A stretch of 64,000 bases of DNA from Spirosoma sp. KCTC 42546. GTDB taxonomy: Bacteria > Bacteroidota > Bacteroidia > Cytophagales > Spirosomataceae. The DNA lies in NCBI RefSeq assembly GCF_006965485.1, contig NZ_CP041360.1, forward strand, positions 4,010,501-4,074,500, given 5' to 3'. Shown here in pieces: positions 9,777-18,713 of this stretch. The stretch's first letter is position 1; each line of letters opens with the position of its first letter. A program made the position numbers and the translations under genes. The notes under the pieces are model-generated. The model searched no databases and was not told the origin of the DNA. It was given only the letters and a program-made list of their open reading frames with translations.

Positions 9777-11075
9777 ATGCAAATTTCAATTGATTCTTGT
9801 ATGATGCAAACTGCCTGGGCCAACCGATTTTTCTCGTTTCTCTCGATTTTTCTCTTGCTGATCAGGATCAGTAAAGCGCAAAGTCCCAAAGAAATGTTGC
9901 CACCCTGGAAAGCCGGGCATCTGGATATTCATCATATTAATACAGGCCGGGGGAATGCCACGTTTTTTATTTTGCCCGATGGGACAACGATGCTGATCGA
10001 CGCCGGAGCTCTTGACCCCACGTCAGAACGAACCCTAAGCCCCCGGAATACACCCGCTGTACCCAGTGCCGAAAAGCAACCCGGCGAATGGATTGCCCGG
10101 TATATTACAAGGTTCATGACGATGAGCCAGCTTCAGCCGAAGCTGGATTATGCACAGATCACGCACTTTCATAATGACCACATGGGTAGCCCCTCCCGGA
10201 TTTCGCCGAAATCGGAGAACGGTAACTTCGTGCTGACGGGCATTACGGAGGTGGCCGCGTATTTGCCCATCGACAAGATTATTGATCGGGGCTGGCCGGA
10301 TTATGCCTATCCGTACCCACTGACCAACCAGATGGTGACGAATTATCGGGCATTTGCCGACTGGCAAACCAAACATAAGGGCACTGTCTTTGAGCGCAGC
10401 AAGCCTGGGCGTACGGATCAGATTGTCCTGACGAAAAATCCGAATCAATTCGCTAAAACGGTTGAAATCAGAAACATCATTGCCAACGGAGAGTTGTGGA
10501 CGGGTTCAGGAACAGAAACACGGCAGCTTTTCCCAGCCCTAACCGGACTATCTCAACAGCAGCTCCCGTCTGAAAATATGTGCAGCATTGGCGTCCGGCT
10601 TCGCTACGGCCAGTTTGATTATTTCTCGGGGGGCGATATGCCTGGTGTCCTGCGGTTTGGTGCGCCCACGTGGCATGATGTAGAGACGCCGGTCTCTAAA
10701 GTGGTTGGCCCTGTAGATGCCCATATTCTTGATCATCACGGCAATCGGGATTCGCAAAACGACAATCTGTTGGCCGCGCTTCGTCCCAGGGTTGTTATCA
10801 TTCCGGTCTGGTCGTCGGACCATCCCGGCCACGATGTACTCGACCGTATTTACTCGCAGGAGATATACCCAGGGGAACGGGATGTTTTCGCAACCGGCAT
10901 GCTGGACGCGAACAAGCTGGTAATCGGGGAGTTACTGAACCGGCTCAAAAGCGATAAAGGTCATATTGTAATTCGTGTTGCACCAGGAGGGGAGCGCTAT
11001 CAGGTTATAACGCTAGACGACAGTACCGAAAATTTCACAGTTAAAGCTGTCTTCGGGCCTTATCAGGCACGCTAA
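9777..11075 (+). CDS. Secreted metallo-beta-lactamase-fold hydrolase
   Basis: The protein has 432 residues. A hydrophobic N-terminal segment ending near ISKAQS is a signal peptide; internal ATGs at residues 9 and 10 would give a cleaner one. The motif THFHNDHMG (His130, His132, Asp134, His135) is the HxHxDH metal site. Later LDHHGNRDSQND and SSDHPGHD supply further metal-ligand candidates. The arrangement resembles the ComEC/Rec2-type stand-alone hydrolase domains, which may act on phosphodiesters or other substrates. No membrane channel domain is present. A periplasmic or surface hydrolase is the safest call. Confidence 0.75.
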   Translation: MQISIDSCMMQTAWANRFFSFLSIFLLLIRISKAQSPKEMLPPWKAGHLDIHHINTGRGNATFFILPDGTTMLIDAGALDPTSERTLSPRNTPAVPSAEKQPGEWIARYITRFMTMSQLQPKLDYAQITHFHNDHMGSPSRISPKSENGNFVLTGITEVAAYLPIDKIIDRGWPDYAYPYPLTNQMVTNYRAFADWQTKHKGTVFERSKPGRTDQIVLTKNPNQFAKTVEIRNIIANGELWTGSGTETRQLFPALTGLSQQQLPSENMCSIGVRLRYGQFDYFSGGDMPGVLRFGAPTWHDVETPVSKVVGPVDAHILDHHGNRDSQNDNLLAALRPRVVIIPVWSSDHPGHDVLDRIYSQEIYPGERDVFATGMLDANKLVIGELLNRLKSDKGHIVIRVAPGGERYQVITLDDSTENFTVKAVFGPYQAR

Positions 11076-11146
11076 AAATAAACTCAGTTTAAGGTAAATG
11101 GAACCAGAAATTAGTCCTCCTGACCGGGTTTGGCCATTTTTGTCGA

Positions 11147-11836
11147 TCAGTAGGGGGTATAATGATTAATGGCAATTTTGCTAACCTTTCCCTGCGTAAA
11201 ATGCACCTGGACTTCGTCCTGCTGATCGGGTCCGGTTTTGTACATAAAATACCATTGGGGTGACTGGCTCATGCCCTGGTCATACATAGTTGACAGGTTT
11301 TTGGTCTGTAAGGAAATACGCTCAAATTTGTTCGAGTAGGTAGTCATTCCCTTGATAACAGCCAGCTTATCATATAACGTGCCAATCGGATCTCCAACAC
11401 GAACTGCGGCATTTGCCATCAATAGGACAGGCCATTGAGTGAGCTTCACTCCGCTATTCAAATAGATACTTTTAACCGCTTTATTTTCAATTGTGATTTG
11501 TACGCCAGAATCGGTTCCCTGCTGTTGATCCAGGATAATGTATTGGTACAGGGGTATGCGATCCTTTAGCTTCGCGAGATCTGAAAAAATATTGCTGACT
11601 ACGTTTAAGTACGTCACTCCTTTGGTTTGCTGGAGCGATTGAATAGTCGTATAAACGGGTTCAGCTCCTTCACCGATCGGTATACCCAGATAGGTTCCTG
11701 TTAAGACGCTGTCTCGGGTCATGCGAAATGGCACCGGCTCAGGACCCGTTGTTGTGGTAGGTGAAATGGATGGTTCTGTTTGACAACTGGTTATCAGGGC
11801 TATGAGTAGCAATACGCCAACTAGATTAGTTTTCAT
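11147..11836 (-). CDS. Lipoprotein of unknown function
   Basis: The protein has 229 residues. A lipoprotein signal peptide ends at ITSC with Cys18, followed by a Pro/Thr-rich linker. The rest is a mixed alpha/beta domain, with VYTTIQSLQQTKGVTYLNVV near the start and QVHFTQGKVSKIAINHY at the end. No enzyme motif is visible and I do not recognise the family. It converges with the metallo-hydrolase gene. The following 272 bases up to the next rightward gene hold no visible gene. Confidence 0.7.
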   Translation of the reverse strand: MKTNLVGVLLLIALITSCQTEPSISPTTTTGPEPVPFRMTRDSVLTGTYLGIPIGEGAEPVYTTIQSLQQTKGVTYLNVVSNIFSDLAKLKDRIPLYQYIILDQQQGTDSGVQITIENKAVKSIYLNSGVKLTQWPVLLMANAAVRVGDPIGTLYDKLAVIKGMTTYSNKFERISLQTKNLSTMYDQGMSQSPQWYFMYKTGPDQQDEVQVHFTQGKVSKIAINHYTPY

Positions 11837-12108
11837 TGAGTAAAAGGGGGCTATTTTAACTGGACAGACCCTTTCTGGGCGGGTTAGGTTGGAAAGGATT
11901 GCTTAAACTAAGGGGAATTCTGATGTCGTACCGTCCGGGACGATGGTATGACCAGTAAAAAACCCTACTAGTCTGGAACGGTTAATGAGTTTCCCGATCA
12001 AAACAAACGTTGGGGGTTTGGCCACAAACTTGACACGATTTCCCACATTCATTTGCAGGCTAACCTAGCCTAAGGTTCTTTTGAATCAATAAACCCAACG
12101 TCTAGTTT

Positions 12109-12864
12109 ATGAAACTCTTTATCTTACTCGCCCTTTTAGGAGCCTTCCCAGCCTGGAGTCAGGTAACGGATTCGACCAGCCAGACTCCCTTTCCGGCAAA
12201 AAGCAATTTTAGATCTGGGTTCCTGATGGAGCCTGGATATGCCTACGTGGCTACCCTGATTCCGACGATGAGATCATTCTTTCGCGACAATCATGTTAAG
12301 ACTGAAAGTAATCTGGACAAGATTATTGTGGCTGGGTTCGGTTATCGCCTATACCGATTCAAAGGGATGATACACTCGTTTGTGGGGCTAGATCAGCGCT
12401 TATTACCGCCACCTGAGCCCGCCGGATCAAATCTGGTAGCTCGCCGACAGAACTTGAGCGGGTTAGACGTACACTTGGGCTACGACGTAGCCAATACCCG
12501 CAACAAACGTGTGTTTATCAATGCTGGCGTAGGTAGTATACGGTATGAATACAGTCTGTTTCGAACAACCAGTCAGATTGTTCCTTTTCAAACGATCTTC
12601 CAATATGCTCCTCCGGCAAGTGTACCATCGCTCTATTTAACCAGCGGGTACTGGGACGTTCATGTGGAAGTGTCTCAACGTGAAAAACGGAAGGATACCT
12701 TTCTATGGGTAAGCCGTATTGGCTACCGACGGGGTTTCCAACCCATTGCCTGGCAGTCTGAGGCCTATCAATTGACGGATGCTCCTCGGGACCGGATCAG
12801 CCAGTTTTACCTTCAGCTGGGTATTTACTTTTCCCGAAACCGTCTGGATCGTCGGAACCAATGA
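12109..12864 (+). CDS. Outer-membrane beta-barrel-like protein
   Basis: The protein has 251 residues with a signal peptide (LLALLGAFPAWSQ). Alternating aromatic and polar residues and a final strand of FYLQLGIYFSRNRL with a near-terminal aromatic suggest a beta-barrel of about 8-12 strands in the outer membrane. The family is not recognised. It is the first gene of a tight operon: its TGA overlaps the ATG of the next gene in ATGATG/TGA fashion, and a sensor kinase and response regulator follow. This placement suggests a role in envelope sensing or as a target of that system. Confidence 0.65.
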   Translation: MKLFILLALLGAFPAWSQVTDSTSQTPFPAKSNFRSGFLMEPGYAYVATLIPTMRSFFRDNHVKTESNLDKIIVAGFGYRLYRFKGMIHSFVGLDQRLLPPPEPAGSNLVARRQNLSGLDVHLGYDVANTRNKRVFINAGVGSIRYEYSLFRTTSQIVPFQTIFQYAPPASVPSLYLTSGYWDVHVEVSQREKRKDTFLWVSRIGYRRGFQPIAWQSEAYQLTDAPRDRISQFYLQLGIYFSRNRLDRRNQ

Positions 12865-13268
12865 TGCCGGTCCTAGTTGCGCTGCTTGTGTCGCTATTTA
12901 CAGGAAACGAACAGCGCCCTGCCAACCAACCCGAATCAGCTCAATTGATTCTGTACCGCGAAAAGGAATTTATTTCGGGCCTTGGGAAAGCGTATACCTT
13001 CAAAATCAATGAACAGAAGCAGGGCAAACTTTCGCCCAACCGGTTTGTTCAAGTAACCATACCTGTGGGTCGAATTAAAGTGGAGTTTGATAATGATTAT
13101 TTTACGCATAGTCGGCCACTTTGGTTATCGGTGCAGGCTGGTCAAACCTACTACGTGAAGGCGGCAGTCGAAGTCGATTTCCTGAGCAGTATGATGGTGA
13201 TGGCACCCGTTGATCCGCAACAGGCCCGCCAGGAGCTTCGTCGTATGAAACCTGAGCAACCCGATTAA
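12861..13268 (+). CDS. DUF2846-like exported protein
   Basis: The protein has 135 residues. A short hydrophobic N-terminus suggests export. The core, with LILYREKEFISGLGKAYTFK, INEQKQGKLSPNRFVQVTIP, VGRIKVEFDN and LSVQAGQTYYVKAAVEVD, resembles the DUF2846 beta-sandwich, a small periplasmic or lipoprotein domain of unknown role. It overlaps the stop of the upstream barrel gene by 4 bases and is followed 12 bases later by the sensor kinase gene, so translation is probably coupled. Confidence 0.6.
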   Translation: MMPVLVALLVSLFTGNEQRPANQPESAQLILYREKEFISGLGKAYTFKINEQKQGKLSPNRFVQVTIPVGRIKVEFDNDYFTHSRPLWLSVQAGQTYYVKAAVEVDFLSSMMVMAPVDPQQARQELRRMKPEQPD

Positions 13269-13280
13269 GCGAACCTGTTC

Positions 13281-14312
13281 ATGAACCGACGACCTCCACG
13301 TTCATCGTTATACGCCAGACTCCTGTTTACAGGCGCTTTGCTAGCCCTGCTCGCCTATTGGGGGTGGCTCCTGTACCGCCTTGTTGGTCCGCACCTAAAG
13401 CAACTGATGCCTGATTTAGGTAGCCTGGTTCGCTATTTAACAGGTTTGCTTTTTTTGATCGCCTGCATTGGTTTACTGGGCTATCTGAATTATCGGCTGG
13501 CCTTTCGGCGATGGATGCATCAGGATCAAACGCGGCTCTATTACTGGAGCTGGCTATGTTTACTCGCGTATTTGTTGTTTGAGGGGCTGCAATTTCGCAC
13601 CGACCAGGAACCTGACTTCGTCGACGAAAATATTCTGGTAACCCTGTTGCTGATCGGCATCGTTATCCTGTATGGGTTTATTGCGGATTCTCTGCAAACC
13701 CGGCGGCAACAACAGCTGTTGATTCAACAAAAAACGGAAGCTGAATTAACGGCATTAAAGGCGCAGATCAATCCTCACTTTTTGTTCAATTCGCTCAATA
13801 CGATCTATAATGAAGCGCAGCAATCCGAAAATCAACCCGTTGCCGACCTCATTGAACAATTAGCCAGCATCTTACGATTCACCTTACAGGAATCGACCCG
13901 TCCGCTTATTTCCATTGAGCAGGAATTTCAGTTTCTGGAAAAATACCTGGCCCTGCAACGCGCCCGGCTACCTAAACTGGACTCCCTGCAAGTACGATCC
14001 CAACTGGACTGGGATGGGCACCCAGCGCAAGTAGCTCCTCTGTTATTAATCCCCTTCGTGGAAAACATGTTTCAGTATGGCGTCAGTCTGAACCATCCGA
14101 CTACCCTGGAGTTGAATGTGTTGGTCGAAAATCAACGGCTTGTTATGCGGGCAGTCAATACAGTAGGGACCATTACGGGTGCTAAGGGTGGCTCCGGAAC
14201 CGGGATCAGGAACGCCCGCCAGCGCCTGGCACTATTGTACCCAAACCGGCACGAGTTGCACATTGAACAAACCAGCCAGTTGTTTAGTATAACGTTACGA
14301 ATAGACCTCTAA
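13281..14312 (+). CDS. LytS/YehU-type sensor histidine kinase
   Basis: The protein has 343 residues. Four hydrophobic segments occupy roughly residues 11-36, 52-73, 87-103 and 118-136. The His_kinase domain follows, with the phospho-acceptor His166 in AQINPHFLFNSLNTIY. The ATP-binding N box is PFVENMFQYG (Glu261, Asn262) and the G box is GSGTGIRNARQRLALLY. Such kinases of the 5TM/4TM Lyt type phosphorylate a LytTR response regulator, and that partner follows after 6 bases. No extracytoplasmic sensor domain is visible, so the signal may be sensed within the membrane. Confidence 0.9.
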   Translation: MNRRPPRSSLYARLLFTGALLALLAYWGWLLYRLVGPHLKQLMPDLGSLVRYLTGLLFLIACIGLLGYLNYRLAFRRWMHQDQTRLYYWSWLCLLAYLLFEGLQFRTDQEPDFVDENILVTLLLIGIVILYGFIADSLQTRRQQQLLIQQKTEAELTALKAQINPHFLFNSLNTIYNEAQQSENQPVADLIEQLASILRFTLQESTRPLISIEQEFQFLEKYLALQRARLPKLDSLQVRSQLDWDGHPAQVAPLLLIPFVENMFQYGVSLNHPTTLELNVLVENQRLVMRAVNTVGTITGAKGGSGTGIRNARQRLALLYPNRHELHIEQTSQLFSITLRIDL

Positions 14313-14318
14313 AACCCT

Positions 14319-15008
14319 ATGCTTCGTGCCATTGCCATTGATGATGAACCCGCTGCGCTGGATGTGCTGAGCCGCTTTGCCGACAAGGTCCCATTTGTGG
14401 AACTGTCGCAAACCTTCATGAATACGACCGAAGCACTCACCTATTTGCACACCCAGCGCGTTGATCTGATTTTCCTGGATATCCGGATGCCGGATCTGTC
14501 AGGGACGGATTTTGCTCAGTTGGTGGCTCCACTCAAGAAGTCGATTGTTTTTACGACTGCGTATAGTGATTATGCGTTAGAAGGGTTTGCGCTGAACGCC
14601 CTCGACTATCTGCTAAAACCCATTGATTTTGGGCGGTTTCTGCACAGTTGCAATCGGGCGTATACCCAGTTCCTGCTTCAGCAGGGAGAGCCCTCGAGTA
14701 TTTTTGTGAAAGATGGGTATGACTGGGTTCGGGTCAATCTGGGAGATGTACTCTATATTCATTCGGACACGAACCTGCTCTTTATTCATGAACAGCACCG
14801 GCAGGTCAGCACGCGAATGACCTTAGCCGAGATGGTTTCTATGCTGCCGGGCGACCAGTTTATTCGGGTTCACAAATCCTATTTAGTTGCGGTAAAGGCC
14901 ATTCGAAAACTGGAGCGTCATCAGGTAACGGTTGGGAGCGGGGGGGCAGTCATTCCATTGGCAGCTAGTTACCGCCAACCGCTGGAGCAGCGTCTGTTGG
15001 GTAAGTAA
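14319..15008 (+). CDS. LytTR-family response regulator
   Basis: The protein has 229 residues. The receiver domain shows Asp8/Asp9 in AIDDEP, phospho-acceptor Asp54 in LIFLDIRMPD, and Lys100 in DYLLKPI. The C-terminal LytTR DNA-binding domain spans about residues 122-226, with IFVKDGYDWVRVNLGDVLYI and the typical FIRVHKSYLVAVKAI stretch. It is the cytoplasmic transcription-factor partner of the preceding kinase. Co-transcription with an outer-membrane protein suggests it may regulate its own operon. Confidence 0.92.
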   Translation: MLRAIAIDDEPAALDVLSRFADKVPFVELSQTFMNTTEALTYLHTQRVDLIFLDIRMPDLSGTDFAQLVAPLKKSIVFTTAYSDYALEGFALNALDYLLKPIDFGRFLHSCNRAYTQFLLQQGEPSSIFVKDGYDWVRVNLGDVLYIHSDTNLLFIHEQHRQVSTRMTLAEMVSMLPGDQFIRVHKSYLVAVKAIRKLERHQVTVGSGGAVIPLAASYRQPLEQRLLGK

Positions 15009-15199
15009 TTAGTTGGACAACCGTATTTCTACGGATTACGAACTACCTATAAAATTTCGACTTCCCGGTAACGGACCTCCGGTTTTAACCCCAAAATCAG
15101 GGCATTCCACCCCCGCAACCAGCCATTCAGCGTACTTAATTTTGAACTAAGATGTTGATTTTTGAAGTTCGAAACTAAATCTAAAAATGCGCATACAGG

Positions 15200-15505
15200 A
15201 TGGTATATAGTCGGGAAGTACGTTTTGAAGGGACGCCACCTTCTATCCCTATAATCATCGAACGGGTTCGTCAGCTCACGGGTATTCAGGCAAACTACTT
15301 AGCCAACCAATGGCTTCTGGCCAACCCGGTTGATACAAATGACGTATTTAGCCTCTATCAGGAGGGCGAAAACTCGCTCCTGTTATTGGACGAGGGGAAG
15401 GAAACCGTTTTACTGCGAGCCACTTTATATACACTATTAGAACTGGGCGGCTATTACGATGATTGGCCTGAAGAAACCCCGAATCCAAATCTAACCAGCA
15501 ACTAG
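15200..15505 (+). CDS. Hypothetical small protein
   Basis: The product has 101 residues with no signal peptide. It is acidic and looks like a compact alpha/beta domain, with an N-terminal strand, a helix IIIERVRQLTGIQANYLA, then a strand pair around SLLLLDEGKETVLLRATLYT and an acidic tail. I do not recognise the family. It resembles in general shape the small proteins that act as immunity or adaptor factors, but no toxin gene is nearby. It stands alone. Confidence 0.5.
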   Translation: MVYSREVRFEGTPPSIPIIIERVRQLTGIQANYLANQWLLANPVDTNDVFSLYQEGENSLLLLDEGKETVLLRATLYTLLELGGYYDDWPEETPNPNLTSN

Positions 15506-15696
15506 CGGATGCTACTGTAAGGTTTGTGGTCCAGTAGAAGCGTCTTTCTGCAGATCATATCGTTCACTGAGTAAATTTCCTGGCCGCGTGTTGATTATCG
15601 GTTACGTATACTTGAGGAGGTTAGCAATTATTTTTTGTCCAATACAGGCACCACAGTTGACAATTCCCATAAATCCTCGCAATTTCACCTCAGAAC

Positions 15697-15888
15697 ATGA
15701 ATAAGCTGAACCTTTACATGAAAGTGATTCGACTAATAGGGGTGATTTTGCTGCTGGTTGCCATGGGTTGGTTGATGCAAACACTAGAGCATCGCCGATT
15801 GGAACGAGTACGGCTGTCAGCCCGGCAGGATTCGATTGACTGGATGAGTACGCACCGAGTGCTGGCAAAATCAAACAGGAAACGTTAA
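15697..15888 (+). CDS. Small single-pass membrane protein
   Basis: The product has 63 residues. One hydrophobic segment (LIGVILLLVAMGWLMQTL) is followed by a strongly basic tail ending in KSNRKR. This pattern fits a small inner-membrane protein with a cytoplasmic tail. An antisense ORF covers the same bases but has poorer composition. No family is recognised, so this is a tentative gene. Confidence 0.4.
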   Translation: MNKLNLYMKVIRLIGVILLLVAMGWLMQTLEHRRLERVRLSARQDSIDWMSTHRVLAKSNRKR

Positions 15889-15900
15889 CCGCTACCAGGG

Positions 15901-16191
15901 TTATCTGGCAATCGCTATACTTGGGAGCTTAAACTGTTCAACCTTAGCTGGTAAATCGACATTCGTTCGTTTTAGAGAAGTCAGGAATGACTCTGTATCC
16001 GCTCCGTAACTTCGCTGGCTAACTCCGAATAAAAGGATCCCCTTTTTGCCCGATGGGTCGGTAAACGGTTTATATCGGTACACATTTCGTTCAACTATGC
16101 TCTGCGATTTCCCATCCGGCGTAGCCTGACTAAGCAAAAAATCGAGCAGGAACTCACCGGTCCCGGGCAGTTCTCTAAGCTGGTAGCTCAC
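15901..16191 (-). CDS. C-terminal half of a split secreted protein
   Basis: Starting from a GTG that overlaps the stop of the upstream half by 4 bases (GTGA), this frame encodes 96 residues (SYQLRELPGTGEFLLDFLLS and onward). It lacks a signal peptide of its own, which makes little sense for a free protein. Reading across the junction with one extra A in the A6 run at 16199-16204 joins it smoothly to the upstream half as ...LKEKNPLVSYQLREL. I read it as the second half of one secreted protein, either frameshifted or translated by slippage or coupling. Confidence 0.6.
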   Translation of the reverse strand: MSYQLRELPGTGEFLLDFLLSQATPDGKSQSIVERNVYRYKPFTDPSGKKGILLFGVSQRSYGADTESFLTSLKRTNVDLPAKVEQFKLPSIAIAR

Positions 16192-16505
16192 CAGCGGATT
16201 TTTTCTTTTAGTTTCTTTAATTCCGCCACTTTCGTTCCTACCGCTTCTTGTACAGTAAGAGTGCCTCTCAGCAGGTCAAAGAAAATCATGGATGTAAACC
16301 GGGATGGGTCAACACCAACGGCCAAATATTCCTGCTTGTAAAAGGCAGGTGTCGGGTGCGATGTCCAGGCTAAGTGATAGGCCGTTCGCTCGAAGAGAAT
16401 GGGGCCGGGCACCTGTAAATAATCAATAGGTGATCTGGCGGTCTGCGCTGGTGAAACCAGTGGGAATAGGCAGGCCATCAGGAATAGAAAAAGGAACCGT
16501 TTCAT
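16188..16505 (-). CDS. N-terminal half of a split secreted protein
   Basis: From the ATG at 16505 the frame encodes 105 residues, beginning with the signal peptide MKRFLFLFLMACLFPLVSPA. A longer start at 16535 would bury that signal. The frame ends at TGA right after a poly-A codon run (GAA AAA ATC). The mature part (SPIDYLQVPGPILFERTAYH) continues logically into the downstream frame, giving a single protein of about 200 residues, of unknown family and probably periplasmic. The break is at a 6-base homopolymer, a place where sequencing error, slippage or real mutation are all possible. Confidence 0.65.
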   Translation of the reverse strand: MKRFLFLFLMACLFPLVSPAQTARSPIDYLQVPGPILFERTAYHLAWTSHPTPAFYKQEYLAVGVDPSRFTSMIFFDLLRGTLTVQEAVGTKVAELKKLKEKIRW

Positions 16506-16595
16506 GTGTGCTCGTGACGAAAAAATTGTATCCATGGGCTTTGGCCCGTATTTAATTTCAACCCTTCACGGGTAAAACCCATGGGCACAACCTGA

Positions 16596-16976
16596 TCAGG
16601 CTTTCACTTTAGGATCGTTGCCGTATTCATTGGCACCCTGAGTGCCTTCTGTGCAGGCCAGAATCAAGTTGTAGATGGGGATCAGCGCATACCAGCCACT
16701 CTTGCCTACATCGTGCATACGCCGAACGGCAACCGAAACGGATGGCACCAGAATGGCTAGATTAACCAGCATCAGTAGCCAGCCAATCACCGTTGAGCCA
16801 CCAAAGAGAAAAATGTTGGTGTAGTTTAAGACCTGGGTAACCACAACGTTAACCAGAAAAAAATACCAGTATTCAGTTCGGCGGGCGCGCCCCTGAAAGT
16901 CGCTGTACTTTTTTAGTACCGCAACATAATTGTCAACAATGGAAACACTGGTAGCGGAATTGATTGAGGTGTTCAT
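16596..16976 (-). CDS. DUF805 family membrane protein
   Basis: The protein has 126 residues and about three or four hydrophobic segments. It carries the family hallmarks: YSDFQGRARRTEYWYFFL at the start, VRRMHDVGKSGWYALIP in the middle, and a G..G.NEYGNDPK tail. DUF805 proteins are small inner-membrane proteins of unknown function, widely distributed in bacteria. It lies divergent from the sugar dehydrogenase gene. Confidence 0.9.
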   Translation of the reverse strand: MNTSINSATSVSIVDNYVAVLKKYSDFQGRARRTEYWYFFLVNVVVTQVLNYTNIFLFGGSTVIGWLLMLVNLAILVPSVSVAVRRMHDVGKSGWYALIPIYNLILACTEGTQGANEYGNDPKVKA

Positions 16977-17289
16977 GAGTAGTAATGAGTTGTTTTAGGA
17001 TGATGGGTCAAAAATAGAACGTCCGTTGGGGGGTGAACAACTGCCAACTGGTAACAGGTAGGGAAATTCGGGTGGCAGGTAGTCACTTGCCGTTAATTGG
17101 CTGACAGGATCTGCTTCTATGGATTCTGCTAATCAGACGCCTAGAATCCCTTAGAATCAAAAGAATCTAGTCTGGGGAAACACTAGCTTTGTAAATTATC
17201 ATTTTTATGGCAGCAAGCTTCGTATGTTTGTCATGCCTGTTTATAGCTAACTCTATATTCACGTTAACCAAGCAAAATACTGAACTAAA
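16977..17289. other. Divergent intergenic region with AGAATC repeats
   Basis: This stretch of 313 bases lies between the leftward DUF805 gene and the rightward dehydrogenase gene and holds no gene. AGAATC occurs three times, at 17143, 17153 and 17162, about one helical turn apart, with one reverse copy at 17122-17127. TAGCTTTG at 17184-17191 matches the Bacteroidota -7 promoter form TAnnTTTG, although no good -33 TTTG is visible at the right distance. Confidence 0.4.
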
Positions 17290-18504
17290 ATGAGGAACAG
17301 TTTTCTAATGATGCTGGCAAGTACTTCGCTGGCATTAACAGCCTGTGGCCAGGCTACATCCGATAACTCAAAAACCCTTCCATCGGTAGAAACCAAAGAG
17401 CCCAATTCTGCTTATAAACCCGCTTTTGCGGGTCAAACCAGAATCGCTGCTGTGAAGTCGGCTACCAACTACGAAGGCAAGGTGCTGACCGAAGCCCTGA
17501 AGAGCCCCTGGGGTATTACCAGCCTGCCGGATGGGCGACTGCTGATCACGGAGAAGGAAGGAACGATGCGCATTGTCACCTCTGCCGGTAAGGTAAGTGA
17601 GCCGATCACGGGTATTCCGAAGGTAAATCCATCGGGCCAGGGCGGATTGTTAGGGCTTCGGGTTGACCCCGCTTTTCAGACGAACCGGATGGTGTATTGG
17701 GTGTTCTCTGAAGCGCTTCCCGAAGGAAATCTGACCGCCGTTGCCAAGGGTAAATTGTCGGCCGATGAAAAAAAGATCGAGGGCGCAACGGTCATTTACC
17801 GCGCCACACCGGCTTATAAAGGCAATCTGCATTACGGGGGGCGAATTCTTGTCGATAAAAGCGGTAACCTGCTGATCAGTACCGGAGAACGCTCTGATCT
17901 GGCAACCCGGCCACAGGCTCAGTCGCTCAATTCTGGCCTGGGGAAAGTAATCCGGATTACAAAAGACGGTAAACCGGCCCCCGGCAATCCATTTGAAGGT
18001 CAGGCCGGTGCCCGCCCCGAACTCTATTCCTATGGGCATCGGAACGTACAGGGACTTGCTATCGATCCGGTAACGGGCGATCTGTGGGAGAATGAATTTG
18101 GCCCACGGGGAGGTGATGAAGTCAATCATATTAAGCCCGGCAAGAACTATGGCTGGCCTACGATCACCTATGGCATTGAATACAGTGGCAAACAGGTAGG
18201 CGACGCTATCCAGCAAAAGGATGGACTGGAGCAACCGGCTTATTATTGGGATCCTGTTGTATCGCCCAGTGGGTCAACCTTCTACAGCAGTGATCATATT
18301 CCTGAATGGAAAAACAACCTCTTTATTGGCGCGCTGAGTGGCATGCACATCGTACGCCTTGTTATTAAGGATGGTAAGATCGTGGGCGAAGAGCGGTTGT
18401 TGCCTAATGAGTACCAGCGTTTTCGTGACGTTACAGAAGGAAAAGATGGGGCCTTGTATGCCATTACAGATCAGGGAAGATTGTACCGCATCGATAAAAA
18501 GTAA
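17290..18504 (+). CDS. PQQ-dependent sugar dehydrogenase, lipoprotein
   Basis: The protein has 404 residues. A lipoprotein signal ends at LTAC with Cys19. The rest is a six-bladed beta-propeller of the soluble aldose sugar dehydrogenase family (GSDH, PF07995), with SPWGITSLPDGRLLITEKEG, GQGGLLGLRVDPAF, YSYGHRNVQGLAIDPVTGDL and ENEFGPRGGDEVNHIKPGKN. The H and R in GHRN and the acidic loop GPRGGDE are typical of the PQQ/calcium site. It probably oxidises aldoses at the outer membrane or periplasm with electrons passed to the respiratory chain, if PQQ is available. It is monocistronic and ends at a very long hairpin. Confidence 0.88.
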   Translation: MRNSFLMMLASTSLALTACGQATSDNSKTLPSVETKEPNSAYKPAFAGQTRIAAVKSATNYEGKVLTEALKSPWGITSLPDGRLLITEKEGTMRIVTSAGKVSEPITGIPKVNPSGQGGLLGLRVDPAFQTNRMVYWVFSEALPEGNLTAVAKGKLSADEKKIEGATVIYRATPAYKGNLHYGGRILVDKSGNLLISTGERSDLATRPQAQSLNSGLGKVIRITKDGKPAPGNPFEGQAGARPELYSYGHRNVQGLAIDPVTGDLWENEFGPRGGDEVNHIKPGKNYGWPTITYGIEYSGKQVGDAIQQKDGLEQPAYYWDPVVSPSGSTFYSSDHIPEWKNNLFIGALSGMHIVRLVIKDGKIVGEERLLPNEYQRFRDVTEGKDGALYAITDQGRLYRIDKK

Positions 18505-18524
18505 GGTTCGCTTTTATTGATAGC

Positions 18525-18589
18525 TTATACACAAGGTGCCCCTTTTCCCTGCTAAAACTAGCCAGGGAAAAGGGGCACCTTGTGTATAA
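18525..18589. terminator. Perfect 27-bp hairpin terminator
   Basis: The arms 18525-18551 and 18563-18589 are exact reverse complements with an 11-base loop. The hairpin starts 20 bases after the sugar dehydrogenase stop codon. A-rich and T-rich ends allow function in both directions. Confidence 0.85.
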
Positions 18590-18713
18590 ACAACCGGGCT
18601 AGGCTAGTCTCAGCCAACTCTATCCAGCGCCGATACTACGCTGTTTTATCCCTACGGGTTAACTGGTTTTAAGGCTTGAGGCAATCAATTTTGGTAAGGT
18701 CAGAGCTATCAGA

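Noticed and set aside
15200..15505. Small protein as an immunity protein or antitoxin
   Set aside because: No toxin partner is adjacent and no family motif is visible, so it is listed only as hypothetical.
16188..16204. Programmed -1 ribosomal frameshift as the sure explanation for the split gene
   Set aside because: The A6 run could slip, but it lacks a classic in-frame heptamer and I see no clear stimulatory structure. Simple error or mutation is equally likely.
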